33,178 nucleotides of DNA from Bacteroidota bacterium (GTDB lineage Bacteria > Bacteroidota > Bacteroidia > Chitinophagales > Chitinophagaceae). Positions 16,854 through 25,026 of this stretch are shown here, piece after piece. Position numbers and translations under genes: made by a program. The notes under the pieces were generated by a model, which made no database searches, was not told where the DNA came from, and saw nothing but the letters and a program-made list of their open reading frames with translations. The DNA lies in the NCBI GenBank assembly GCA_023429985.1, contig JAEZCV010000192.1:1-33178 (forward strand). The letters run 5' to 3'. The stretch's first letter is position 1, and the number at the start of each line of letters is the position of its first letter.

Positions 16854-19232
16854 TTAATTCCTTACCGGCTTGCCTCCCTTTAAAACACTTTGAATTCTTT
16901 CGAGTGTTTTCTTTTCCCCGCAAAGAGAAAGAAAAGCTTCTTTTTCCAGGTCCAGCAGGTATTGTTCAGAAACTAATGTTTGTTCACTTAAATCACCGCC
17001 ACACATTACATAAGCCAGTTTCTTTGCAACCGTTACATCGTGGTCGGTAGCATAGTTTGCACGCCACATACCATGTACCCCGGCATATAGTGCACCCAGG
17101 CCGCTTCTGCCAAGCACACGAATATCTTTTCTTTGAACCGGCATTACATAACCACTTTCGTACATTTCTATAACAGACCTTTTGGCTTCCGAAACACGCC
17201 TGTTAATGTTCATTACAATTTCGTCTAACCCTTTGCGGTAGAATCCTAAATCAAATGCTTCGTGTGCAGAGGTGGCCACTTTAGCTGTTGCTATGTTTAA
17301 AAAACGGTTTTTAAGCGTTATGGTTTCCGGTTCATCCTGGTGCATTTCATCTGAGGCGCGTAAAACCAGTTCTTTTGTTCCTCCACCTCCGGGAATTAAT
17401 CCAACACCCATTTCAACCAGCCCTGTATAAGTTTCGGCTGCAGCGCAAACCTTATCGCTGTGTAAACTCATTTCGCAGGCGCCCCCTAATGCCAGGCCAT
17501 GTGGCGCTACCACAACAGGTACAGATGAATACCTGCATCGCATCATGGTTTGCTGAAAAGACCTGATAGCAAAATCCAGTTCATCGTATTCCTGTTCAAT
17601 GGCAAACATGAAGATCAGTCCAACATTTGCTCCTGCAGAAAAATTAGGGCCTTCATTAGCAATAACAAGTCCCTTAAAATTATTCTCTGCCAGTTCAATC
17701 GCCTTGTTCACACCCTGAAGTACATCGCCCCCAATACTGTTCATTTTTGTATTCCAGCTCAATGCAATTACATCATCTCCAATATCAACAACTTTGCAGC
17801 TGCTGTTCTTCCATACCTGCTTTTCCTGGTAGTTACTTAATATGATAAATTCATTGCTGCCTGGGATTTGTTTGTAAGATTTTGTAGCAGGATCATAACT
17901 TAAAGTTTTTCCATTTTCAATTTTATAGAATGATTTATTTCCTGCTGCTATCATTTCATCCACCCATGTTGCAACCTTATAACCTTCTTCCTTCATGGCC
18001 TTAGCCGTTCTTTCCACACCTAAAACATCCCAGGTTTCAAATGCCCCGATCTCCCAGCCAAATCCGGCCATCATGGCATCATCTATCCTGTAAACTTCAT
18101 CGCTGATCTCTGGAATCCGATGCGAGATATAAGAAAACAATCCAAAATGAAACTTTCTTAAAAATTCACCTGCTTTATCCTGCGAAGCAGCAAGCATTTT
18201 AATTCTTTGCTTAAGGTCTTCGATTGGTTTTGCTGCATCAACCGAAGCAAATTTTGGCTTTTGCCGTGGACTGTATTCAAGTGTTTGCAGATTTATTGTA
18301 AGTATTTCTTTTTCTCCGCCCTTACCTTTTGTCTTTTTAAAAAATCCCTGGCCGGTTTTATCACCCAGCCATTTATTTTCTACCAGCTGGTCAAGCCATG
18401 CCGGAATTTTAAAAACATCTTTTTGTTCATCAGCCGGACAGTTATCATAAACTCCTTTGGCCACCTTTACCAGGGTATCGATTCCCACAACATCTGCCGT
18501 CCGGAATGTTGCAGATTTTGGTCTTCCAATTAATGGCCCTGTTAATGCTTCCACTTCATCAATGCTCATGTTTAATGAATCCATTAATCCGAAGATTGCC
18601 ATCAAACCATACACCCCAATGCGGTTTGCAATAAATGCAGGTGTGTCCTTGGCGAGCACCGTAGTTTTTCCCAGGAACTTATCACCATAGTTCATTAAAA
18701 AATCAACTACTTCAGGATCAGTTCCCGGTGTAGGAATAATTTCTAACAGTCTTAAATAACGCGGTGGATTGAAAAAATGCGTTCCGCAAAAATGCTTTTT
18801 AAAATCTTCCGACCTCCCTTCACTCAGCATGTGAATGGGAATTCCGGAGGTATTGGAAGTGATCAGCGTGCCGGGTTTCCTGAATTCCTCCACCTTTTCA
18901 TAAAGTGATTTTTTTATATCCAGTCTTTCTACCACCACTTCTATAACCCAGTCGCAATCGCTGATCTTTTTCAAATCATCGTCAAAATTCCCTGTGGATA
19001 CTTTTTTTACAACATCCCTGGTAAAAAGAGGTGATGGATTTGATTTGATAGCCGCCTGCAACGAATCATTCACAATTTTATTCCTTTCATTTTTATTTCC
19101 TTCCGGTGCATCTTTTGGTATGATATCAAGCAGTAATACCTGAACGCCAATCCCGGCAAAATGTAATGCAATCCGCGAACCCATTACACCACTTCCCAAC
19201 ACGGCTACTTTTTTAATGATCCTTTTTGCCAT
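16854..19232 (-). CDS. 3-hydroxyacyl-CoA dehydrogenase / enoyl-CoA hydratase fusion (FadN-like)
   Basis: This 792-residue bifunctional beta-oxidation enzyme hydrates enoyl-CoA and oxidises 3-hydroxyacyl-CoA with NAD. The dehydrogenase is N-terminal: nucleotide loop LGSGVMGSRIA at 12-22, with catalytic H152 (GTHFFNPP) and probable E164. The crotonase domain is C-terminal, with SAGANVG as oxyanion region and two glutamates in GGACEM and GLVEMGVGL. This HAD-then-ECH order is that of Bacillus FadN and the reverse of E. coli FadB. The usual thiolase and acyl-CoA dehydrogenase partners are not adjacent. A 20-bp palindrome lies 25 bases upstream of the ATG, suggesting repression by a MarR- or TetR-type regulator encoded elsewhere. 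Confidence 0.93.
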   Translation of the reverse strand: MAKRIIKKVAVLGSGVMGSRIALHFAGIGVQVLLLDIIPKDAPEGNKNERNKIVNDSLQAAIKSNPSPLFTRDVVKKVSTGNFDDDLKKISDCDWVIEVVVERLDIKKSLYEKVEEFRKPGTLITSNTSGIPIHMLSEGRSEDFKKHFCGTHFFNPPRYLRLLEIIPTPGTDPEVVDFLMNYGDKFLGKTTVLAKDTPAFIANRIGVYGLMAIFGLMDSLNMSIDEVEALTGPLIGRPKSATFRTADVVGIDTLVKVAKGVYDNCPADEQKDVFKIPAWLDQLVENKWLGDKTGQGFFKKTKGKGGEKEILTINLQTLEYSPRQKPKFASVDAAKPIEDLKQRIKMLAASQDKAGEFLRKFHFGLFSYISHRIPEISDEVYRIDDAMMAGFGWEIGAFETWDVLGVERTAKAMKEEGYKVATWVDEMIAAGNKSFYKIENGKTLSYDPATKSYKQIPGSNEFIILSNYQEKQVWKNSSCKVVDIGDDVIALSWNTKMNSIGGDVLQGVNKAIELAENNFKGLVIANEGPNFSAGANVGLIFMFAIEQEYDELDFAIRSFQQTMMRCRYSSVPVVVAPHGLALGGACEMSLHSDKVCAAAETYTGLVEMGVGLIPGGGGTKELVLRASDEMHQDEPETITLKNRFLNIATAKVATSAHEAFDLGFYRKGLDEIVMNINRRVSEAKRSVIEMYESGYVMPVQRKDIRVLGRSGLGALYAGVHGMWRANYATDHDVTVAKKLAYVMCGGDLSEQTLVSEQYLLDLEKEAFLSLCGEKKTLERIQSVLKGGKPVRN

Positions 19233-19256
19233 AAGTATATTTTTCCTTTCTTGAAA

Positions 19257-19276
19257 ATAGTTAGTTAAACAACTAT
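19257..19276. promoter_or_regulatory. 20-bp operator-like palindrome upstream of the HAD-ECH gene
   Basis: The half sites ATAGTTAGTT and AAACAACTAT match at 8 of 10 positions when one is inverted, with perfect outer 6-mers. The site lies between a candidate -7 element and the ATG, at the expected transcription start. This fits a MarR/TetR-type repressor site, but the regulator is not in the window. Confidence 0.55.
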
Positions 19277-19282
19277 TTAGAG

Positions 19283-19313
19283 TGAAGATAGGAAAATTTG
19301 GGTTTGTTCGAAA
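19283..19313 (-). promoter_or_regulatory. Candidate promoter of the HAD-ECH gene
   Basis: On the minus strand TTTC (19313-19310), a 19-base spacer and TATCTTCA (19290-19283) loosely fit the Bacteroidota TTTG / TAnnTTTG pattern. The palindrome at 19257-19276 begins six bases further on. Confidence 0.3.
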
Positions 19314-19395
19314 CAGCCCTGCACTGTTTAAAAAGTAAAAAAAGGGGCAGGAAAACAGTAAGGCAGCAAGTATAAATTACAGGAAGACCCGGGTA

Positions 19396-19944
19396 TTAAA
19401 GTGGTGCAAGCAAACAGCTTACAATGATTTTTATTTTATTGGAAATTTTATTTTTAGCGCCTCCCGGTATTTTTATTTTATAGTCGGAAAGAAGGATGCT
19501 AAATTCGGCTGAGGAACTGATGCTGCCATCTTTAACGGTTAACTTGCAGGGAACTGAAACTTCCTTTTCAACTCCATGAAGCAATAGTTTTCCTTTGGCC
19601 GTTGATTGATAAATGCCATTTTGTGTCAGGTCTACAGAATTAAGATCAACCTTGCCTTTAAATGTTGATTGGGGAAACTTATCGCTCTCAATATAATTAT
19701 TGTTGAAGTGCTCCTGCATCAAGGCTTTTTCAAATTCAAAGCCTTTCATTAAAACAGAAAACTGGAGGTTGCCGGTTTTGGCGTCCAGAATTACAGCAAC
19801 AGTTTTATTTATTGCTGCTATATCCTCTAGTTTGGCTTCTGAAAAGAATTCGATCTTACCTGTTTTGGTATAAAATTTATCCTGGGCATGTAATGCAACA
19901 CTGATTAATGAAACAAAAAAAATAAAAGCAATTCTTATCATCAT
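19396..19944 (-). CDS. YceI-like secreted protein
   Basis: This is a 182-residue exported protein. A signal peptide (hydrophobic to about residue 17, then LHAQ) should be cut at about residue 20. The rest is predicted all-beta. It has the YceI-like pattern of a FEKALMQEHFNNNYIESDKFP segment (positions about 71-91) followed by a STFKGKV strand, and a repeated LHGVEKEVSVPCKL strand further on. YceI proteins are lipocalin-like and bind isoprenoid lipids; the ligand here is unknown. It follows the OB-fold gene by eight bases and probably shares the metG transcript. No clear terminator is seen downstream. Confidence 0.78.
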   Translation of the reverse strand: MMIRIAFIFFVSLISVALHAQDKFYTKTGKIEFFSEAKLEDIAAINKTVAVILDAKTGNLQFSVLMKGFEFEKALMQEHFNNNYIESDKFPQSTFKGKVDLNSVDLTQNGIYQSTAKGKLLLHGVEKEVSVPCKLTVKDGSISSSAEFSILLSDYKIKIPGGAKNKISNKIKIIVSCLLAPL

Positions 19945-19952
19945 AGAATTTT

Positions 19953-20384
19953 TCAGGGTTTAACAACACAACGGTTGAGTTTAACATCGGTTCCAAAAAT
20001 TTCTTCTGTTACACCACCAGTGCAAATGCCTTTTAATGTAACAAGGTCGCCTTCTTTCAATCCTTTATATTTTTCTGCATGCGTTGAATCCATACTGCAT
20101 AATACAGAAGACATTTCCCCCTGGCTGCCCAGGGCAATAACCACCGGGTTTCCATTTGCATCAATCATTTTTATATTTCCTGAAACTTCAATGACCTTAT
20201 CAATATATTTTGCATTGGCAGTTGCAGTGTCTTTTGCAAATTCACCTATCAAAGCAGCAGATCCGATGATGAATTCGGGTTTCTTATTTTCCAGGTCTTC
20301 ATTTGTCCTGGTATAAGCTTTATAAGCAAACCACGAACCTGCAATTACTACAATAGCAATTATATACAATAAGATTTTTCGCAT
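19953..20384 (-). CDS. Membrane-anchored OB-fold protein (tRNA_anti-like)
   Basis: The 143-residue protein has an N-terminal hydrophobic anchor (residues 3-21) followed by a predicted periplasmic or extracytoplasmic OB-fold domain. The pattern YIDKVIEVSGNIKMID, SSVLCSMDS, LKEGDLVTLKGICTG and LNRCVVKP resembles the tRNA_anti-like family of Bacteroidota. The family name comes from fold similarity only; no tRNA binding is shown. It lies between metG (23-base gap) and the YceI-like gene (8-base gap) on the same strand, so a shared transcript is likely. Function unknown. Confidence 0.75.
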   Translation of the reverse strand: MRKILLYIIAIVVIAGSWFAYKAYTRTNEDLENKKPEFIIGSAALIGEFAKDTATANAKYIDKVIEVSGNIKMIDANGNPVVIALGSQGEMSSVLCSMDSTHAEKYKGLKEGDLVTLKGICTGGVTEEIFGTDVKLNRCVVKP

Positions 20385-20407
20385 AAGCTGGTATTAGGTA
20401 TGAACAA

Positions 20408-22555
20408 TTATTTTACCTGGCTTCCTGGCTTCGTAAAATTGCCGGGACCAACCAGAATAAGCTTACCATCGGGTTGCTCTGCCGTTAAAATCATTCCCTG
20501 CGATTCAATTCCTCTCATTTTCCTGGGCGCCAGGTTGGCAACAACAATTACTTGTTTATTCACCATTTCTTCCGGACTGAAATGCTGTGCAATTCCTGAA
20601 ACAATGGTTCTTTTTTCACTTCCGAGGTCAACTTCGAGCTTAAGCAATTTGTCGGCTTTGGCAACTTTCTCTGCATTTAAAACAGTTCCAATCCTCAGGT
20701 CCGGCTTATCAAAATCGTCATAAACAATTTCGGGTTTCAATGGTAACAGATTTGAATTAGAGGAGTTGCTTTCATCCTGTTGTTTCTTGGAACGCTCCAA
20801 TCCCTGTTTTAGTTTTTCAACCTGCTCATTTACTTCTGCGTCCTCAATCTTTCTGAATAAAAGTTCGGGTGGTCTTAATGAATAACCCACGCTTAATAAT
20901 TTTAATGAACCTGCATTTTCCCATTCAAGCATTTTAGGCACCACCTTCATTATATGGCACATCTTAGTTGCCGTATTGGGAAGAAATGGATTGATAAAAA
21001 CAGCCAGGTTGGCGCAAAGCTGTAAACAAATATGAAGGCAATTGTCTATGGATGCCTGGTTGTTATCAGCTTCAGCATTTTTTGCTTTTATCCAGGGTTC
21101 TTTTTCCTGCATGTATTTGTTTCCTTTCCTGGAAAGATCAATTACTTCAAACAATGCTTCGCGAAACTTGAATGTTTCAATCAATTGACCAATATTTCCT
21201 GCTGATCTTTTGATCTCATCAATCAGTTCTTTATCTTTTTCATCTGCAAGATCATTATGAAATTTAGGAACTTTGCCTCCGGTAAGTTTATGCATCAACA
21301 CAAAAGTTCTGTTGAAGAAATTCGCAAATGCAGCAACCAGTTCCCCGTTTACAGCATCCTGGAATCCCTTCCAGGTAAATTCACTGTCCTTGGTTTCCGG
21401 TAAAATAGTGGTGAGGTAATATCTTAAAGCGTCGGCCATTTGCGGGCCTCCATTCTCTTTCTTAATAAAATCTTCTATGAAGTCCTGCATGTCGAGTTTC
21501 CAGTTCCTGCTGGTACTCATTTTATCACCTTCCAGGTTCATAAATTCATTTCCCGGCACATTGTAGGGAACAATATATCCATGAAGTTTCAGCATTACCG
21601 GAAAGATGATGCAATGGAATACAATGTTGTCCTTACCAATAAAGTGTACAAGCCTGGTATCTTCATCCATCCAGAATGGTTTCCAGTCACGTCCATTATC
21701 CAGCGCCCACTGTTTAGTGGCACTTATATAACCTATGGGTGCATCAAACCACACATACAATACCTTTCCCTGGCGGTCGGTATTTTCTTCTATGGATGTT
21801 CCCGCGCGCAGAGGAAGTTTTACACCCCAGTCAAGATCCCTTGTTACAGCTCTTGGCTGAAGACCGGCATCAATCCAGCTTTTGCATTGTCCAACCACAT
21901 TAATCTTCCAGTCGTTTTTATGTCCTTCAACAATCCAAGATCTTAACCAATCTTCATGCTTATCCAGAGGAAGATACCAGTGGCTTGTTTTTCTTTTAAC
22001 AGGAGGTTTGCCGCTTAAAGTACTAACAGGTTTTATCAGTTCATCGGGACTAAAAGTGCTGCCGCATTTTTCGCACTGGTCGCCAAAAGCATTTTCAAAA
22101 CCACAGCGAGGGCAGGTTCCTTTAATATAGCGGTCGGCCAGGAAGGTGTTGGCTTCTTCATCAAAATATTGCTCGGATTCTTTTACTACCAGTTCATTTC
22201 TTTCATCCAGGTAGGTAAAAAATTCCTGTGCTGTTTCGTGGTGAATGGGATTGGAGGTGCGATCGTAAACATCAAAGGAGATTGAAAATTCTTTGAAGTT
22301 TTCCTGGAGCATCTCATGATATTTATCAATAATGGCCTGGGGAGTTGTGCCTTCTTTCATGGCCTGGATAGGTATGGCTGTACCATGTTCATCGCTTCCA
22401 CATACAAAAACAACATCCTTTTTTTGCGCTCTCAGGTAACGTACATAAATATCTGCCGGAATATAAGCCCCTGCAAGGTGGCCAATGTGCTTTTGCCCGT
22501 TCGCATAAGGAAGTGCCGAAGTAACCAGGTATCTTTTAGGTTGTTTATCTGCCAT
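20408..22555 (-). CDS. metG: Methionyl-tRNA synthetase with C-terminal tRNA-binding domain
   Basis: This cytoplasmic class I aminoacyl-tRNA synthetase charges tRNA-Met. The 715 residues include the HIGH motif at 23-26, the KMSTS loop at 345-349, and a four-cysteine zinc knuckle (C148, C151, C161, C164), which places it in the zinc-bearing group. The anticodon-binding helical domain is followed by a Trbp111-like OB-fold domain from about residue 609 (PDLRIGTVLNAEKV, then GMILTAE), used for tRNA binding and dimerisation. The ATG at 22555 follows a well-formed promoter and leads two small envelope genes on the same strand. Confidence 0.97.
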   Translation of the reverse strand: MADKQPKRYLVTSALPYANGQKHIGHLAGAYIPADIYVRYLRAQKKDVVFVCGSDEHGTAIPIQAMKEGTTPQAIIDKYHEMLQENFKEFSISFDVYDRTSNPIHHETAQEFFTYLDERNELVVKESEQYFDEEANTFLADRYIKGTCPRCGFENAFGDQCEKCGSTFSPDELIKPVSTLSGKPPVKRKTSHWYLPLDKHEDWLRSWIVEGHKNDWKINVVGQCKSWIDAGLQPRAVTRDLDWGVKLPLRAGTSIEENTDRQGKVLYVWFDAPIGYISATKQWALDNGRDWKPFWMDEDTRLVHFIGKDNIVFHCIIFPVMLKLHGYIVPYNVPGNEFMNLEGDKMSTSRNWKLDMQDFIEDFIKKENGGPQMADALRYYLTTILPETKDSEFTWKGFQDAVNGELVAAFANFFNRTFVLMHKLTGGKVPKFHNDLADEKDKELIDEIKRSAGNIGQLIETFKFREALFEVIDLSRKGNKYMQEKEPWIKAKNAEADNNQASIDNCLHICLQLCANLAVFINPFLPNTATKMCHIMKVVPKMLEWENAGSLKLLSVGYSLRPPELLFRKIEDAEVNEQVEKLKQGLERSKKQQDESNSSNSNLLPLKPEIVYDDFDKPDLRIGTVLNAEKVAKADKLLKLEVDLGSEKRTIVSGIAQHFSPEEMVNKQVIVVANLAPRKMRGIESQGMILTAEQPDGKLILVGPGNFTKPGSQVK

Positions 22556-22575
22556 TGTTCTTTTTTAGTCCCGTG

Positions 22576-22608
22576 CAAAAATACCTTAGAAGCATGCCAT
22601 AGCCAAAA
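22576..22608 (-). promoter_or_regulatory. Bacteroidota-type promoter of metG
   Basis: On the minus strand TTTTG (22608-22604), a 20-base spacer and TATTTTTG (22583-22576) match the Bacteroidota -33 / -7 consensus exactly. Transcription would start about 15 bases before the metG ATG. Confidence 0.6.
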
Positions 22609-22650
22609 CAACCTAAGGTGGAAGTTTAATCTCTCAAAAAGAACTATTTA

Positions 22651-22658
22651 TATCTTTG
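22651..22658 (+). promoter_or_regulatory. -7 element TATCTTTG before the LD-carboxypeptidase
   Basis: TATCTTTG fits TAnnTTTG perfectly and ends six bases before the ATG at 22665, so the transcript may be leaderless or nearly so. No clear -33 TTTG is seen. Confidence 0.45.
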
Positions 22659-22664
22659 GTCACT

Positions 22665-23582
22665 ATGACCATACTTCCGCCCTACCTTGAAAAAGGAGAT
22701 AGCATTGGAATTGTTGCTCCTGCAGGCTTCATGCCTTTTGAAAAAATGGAATCATGTATCAATACTTTACAGGATTGGGGTTTTAATGTTCAACTGGGTA
22801 CTACAACTCAAAGCAGCTCTGAAAATTATTTTTCCGGATCAGACGATGAAAGGCTGAACGACCTTCAAAGAATGATGGACGACAGTTCAATAAAAGCAAT
22901 TTTATGTGCCCGTGGTGGATATGGAATGAGCAGGATCATTGACAATATAAGTTTTAAGAAATTCAAGAAGAATCCAAAATGGATCATAGGATTCAGCGAT
23001 ATAACGGTTTTGCATGCCCACATTTATTCAAAGTATAAGATAGCATCATTACATGCGCCCATGGCTGCTGCATTTAATGATAATGAATATAATAACCCAT
23101 ACGTCAGATCGCTGAAGGCTGCGCTTGAAGGGGTGCCGGCAAATTATGAAATTCTACCTCACCGTTTCAATAAAACCGGCGATGGTGAAGGTGAACTTAT
23201 TGGTGGAAATTTAAGTCTTTTGGGTCACCTGATCGGAACAAAATCCGATATAAAAACCAAGAATAAGATCCTGTTTCTTGAAGATATAGGCGAGTACATT
23301 TATAACATCGACAGAATGCTTATTCAAATGAAAAGAGCCGGAAAATTTGATAAACTTGCCGGTTTGATTTTTGGTGGCTTTACCGAAGCAAAGGATACTG
23401 AAAGACCTTTTGGAATGACAACCGAACAGGTTATTCATGAAAAAATTAAAGGTTTTGATTTCCCCGTTTGTTTTAATTTTCCTGTAAGTCATGATAAAGA
23501 AAATTATGCCCTTAAAATAGGCGCAGGCTATAAGTTTTCAGTTTCATTAAATTCAGTAATGCTGGTGGAGCAGGTTTTATAA
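22665..23582 (+). CDS. LD-carboxypeptidase (peptidase family S66, LdcA-like)
   Basis: This serine peptidase cleaves the L-lysine/DAP to D-alanine bond of muramoyl tetrapeptides during peptidoglycan recycling. In the 305 residues the nucleophile elbow GFSD contains S111. The other triad members are probably E206 (LFLEDIGE) and H276 (PVSHD). ARGGYGMSR (82-90) is a family signature. No signal peptide is present, so it should act in the cytoplasm like E. coli LdcA. The ATG at 22665 is preferred over a TTG three codons upstream, because that TTG overlaps the -7 element. It is divergent from metG and ends in a hairpin shared with the convergent lipoprotein gene. Related S66 enzymes include microcin-immunity MccF, which is less likely. 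Confidence 0.9.
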   Translation: MTILPPYLEKGDSIGIVAPAGFMPFEKMESCINTLQDWGFNVQLGTTTQSSSENYFSGSDDERLNDLQRMMDDSSIKAILCARGGYGMSRIIDNISFKKFKKNPKWIIGFSDITVLHAHIYSKYKIASLHAPMAAAFNDNEYNNPYVRSLKAALEGVPANYEILPHRFNKTGDGEGELIGGNLSLLGHLIGTKSDIKTKNKILFLEDIGEYIYNIDRMLIQMKRAGKFDKLAGLIFGGFTEAKDTERPFGMTTEQVIHEKIKGFDFPVCFNFPVSHDKENYALKIGAGYKFSVSLNSVMLVEQVL

Positions 23583-23609
23583 AAAAAGATCCCCGAAGGG
23601 ACCTTTTTT
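23582..23609. terminator. Bidirectional intrinsic terminator
   Basis: A run of A, the stem TCCC/GGGA around CGAA, flanking G-C, and a run of six T form a hairpin readable on both strands. It lies between the stops of two convergent genes and touches both. Confidence 0.75.
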
Positions 23610-24742
23610 CAATACCTGCCGTAATAAGTTCTAAGCCTTGAAGCAAGGTCGTTTTGAATTTGCCTGAGCAGGTGTTCAAGAATATATTCTTCTGAGGGCA
23701 GATGATCTTCCGATTTATTAATAAGATTTATATCATTCTGGCTTAAAGCTCTTTCATCACCTGTATAAGTGGAGAATTCCGTTCTCCATTGGAACTGGCC
23801 GGTAAACCTGTCGCTCCAGATAATTCCTCCATTAATATCGCGTAAGGTAATCAACAGGTCACCTTCAGATAAAAGGGTGCGCGTTATGGTGGATATCCTG
23901 GCTTTTACGGTACCATATTGTTTAGTAACAGAGTCGGGCTTATGAACGATTTCTTTTACCACCACTTCCTTCGACACCTCCCTGGAAGACCGCCTGTCGT
24001 AGGGCCTACCCATCATGATCCTGTTCAGTTGTAATTCCATTACCTGGTCGGGAATAATGTCGCGACTTCTGGCTTCAAACTCGGAATAATATCTTACAAA
24101 ATCATTATTGGAATTCTGGCTCAGCGTGCGTAAAATATCATTCTGGAAATTTTGCAATTGATAAGAACTGCTATACTGGTAACCGCCATAATATTGAATG
24201 GGAACAATTAAAACCTTTGTTAATGCAAGGTCATAAACCGAATCTCGCTTTCTTTTGAGGTTATAATCACTTGTAAATTTCAGGGCTTTATTCATTTCAT
24301 AATAAGCTTCCCGAAAATCAGTTTTACTGCCAAGTGAAATAAAATAATCGGCCCTGTTTACATGAATTTCAATTGATTTTTCGCGGTAGGTTTCAACGTA
24401 TTCGGAGTAATCTGCAGGTTTTACAATATTGAATGCTACGGGATAGTCGTTTAAAATATTGTATAAATCCTGCAGGTTGAGGTACTGGTAGAAAATGCGG
24501 GCGTACCTTTCTTCACTCTTACTGTTTGAAAGAATCCTTATCTCATTTTCGTAATTGCTCACAGCATATTTGTACGAGTTCTTTACTATATCCCTGGTTT
24601 CGTAATCGTAAGGATCTTTTTGTAATTTTTTAATTCCCAGTTCAATGGCATCGGCATAATTGCCTTTTTGATAAGCCTTGCTTGCAGATTTACATCCCGT
24701 AAATATTGCAAAGGCAATGATAGCAAAGTAAATTTTGGTCAT
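23609..24742 (-). CDS. Lipoprotein of unknown function with TPR-like N-terminal region
   Basis: This is a 377-residue exported lipoprotein. The signal ends in the lipobox IFTGC, with the acylated cysteine at residue 17. The next part (KAYQKGNYADAIELGIKKL, about 22-40) looks like a tetratricopeptide repeat, and further helices run to about residue 175. The C-terminal half is beta-rich, including a GGIIWSDRFTGQFQW segment and conserved-looking Tyr/Arg-rich ends. I know no named family for it. I moved the start to the ATG at 24742, which begins a good lipoprotein signal; the open frame extends 40 codons further upstream. The candidate promoter lies about 120 bases upstream of this ATG. It converges on the LD-carboxypeptidase. 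Confidence 0.8.
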   Translation of the reverse strand: MTKIYFAIIAFAIFTGCKSASKAYQKGNYADAIELGIKKLQKDPYDYETRDIVKNSYKYAVSNYENEIRILSNSKSEERYARIFYQYLNLQDLYNILNDYPVAFNIVKPADYSEYVETYREKSIEIHVNRADYFISLGSKTDFREAYYEMNKALKFTSDYNLKRKRDSVYDLALTKVLIVPIQYYGGYQYSSSYQLQNFQNDILRTLSQNSNNDFVRYYSEFEARSRDIIPDQVMELQLNRIMMGRPYDRRSSREVSKEVVVKEIVHKPDSVTKQYGTVKARISTITRTLLSEGDLLITLRDINGGIIWSDRFTGQFQWRTEFSTYTGDERALSQNDINLINKSEDHLPSEEYILEHLLRQIQNDLASRLRTYYGRY

Positions 24743-24859
24743 AAGATCAGTTTTTCCGGACTTGGAGATAAAACAAAATACAAAGCTTATTTGAAAAATG
24801 TTATTTAAGGAAATGATAACAAACCATTTTTTTGTAAACTGGTGGTTCCCATTGAATAA

Positions 24860-24891
24860 CAAAGATGTATTCGATACCTGATTTTTGCAAA
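24860..24891 (-). promoter_or_regulatory. Candidate promoter of the lipoprotein gene
   Basis: On the minus strand TTTG (24891-24888), a 20-base spacer and CATCTTTG (24867-24860) fit the Bacteroidota pattern with one mismatch. It would leave a leader of about 110 bases. The rest of the 284-base gap to kup shows no gene. Confidence 0.35.
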
Positions 24892-25026
24892 TTTTGCAAA
24901 GATTGGAGATAATTTTTAGTTCCCTCTGATTTTCGCAGATTGAATTATCCAGTCAGGTTTCAGCTTTTTCCTTTCGCCGATCGCCCGGATTTCTAACTAT
25001 GAATGGTTATTATTAGCCGGAATATA

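Noticed and set aside
21440..21946. 168-codon open frame on the plus strand inside metG
   Set aside because: Opposite the conserved catalytic core of metG; the product looks like a random reading with no family features.
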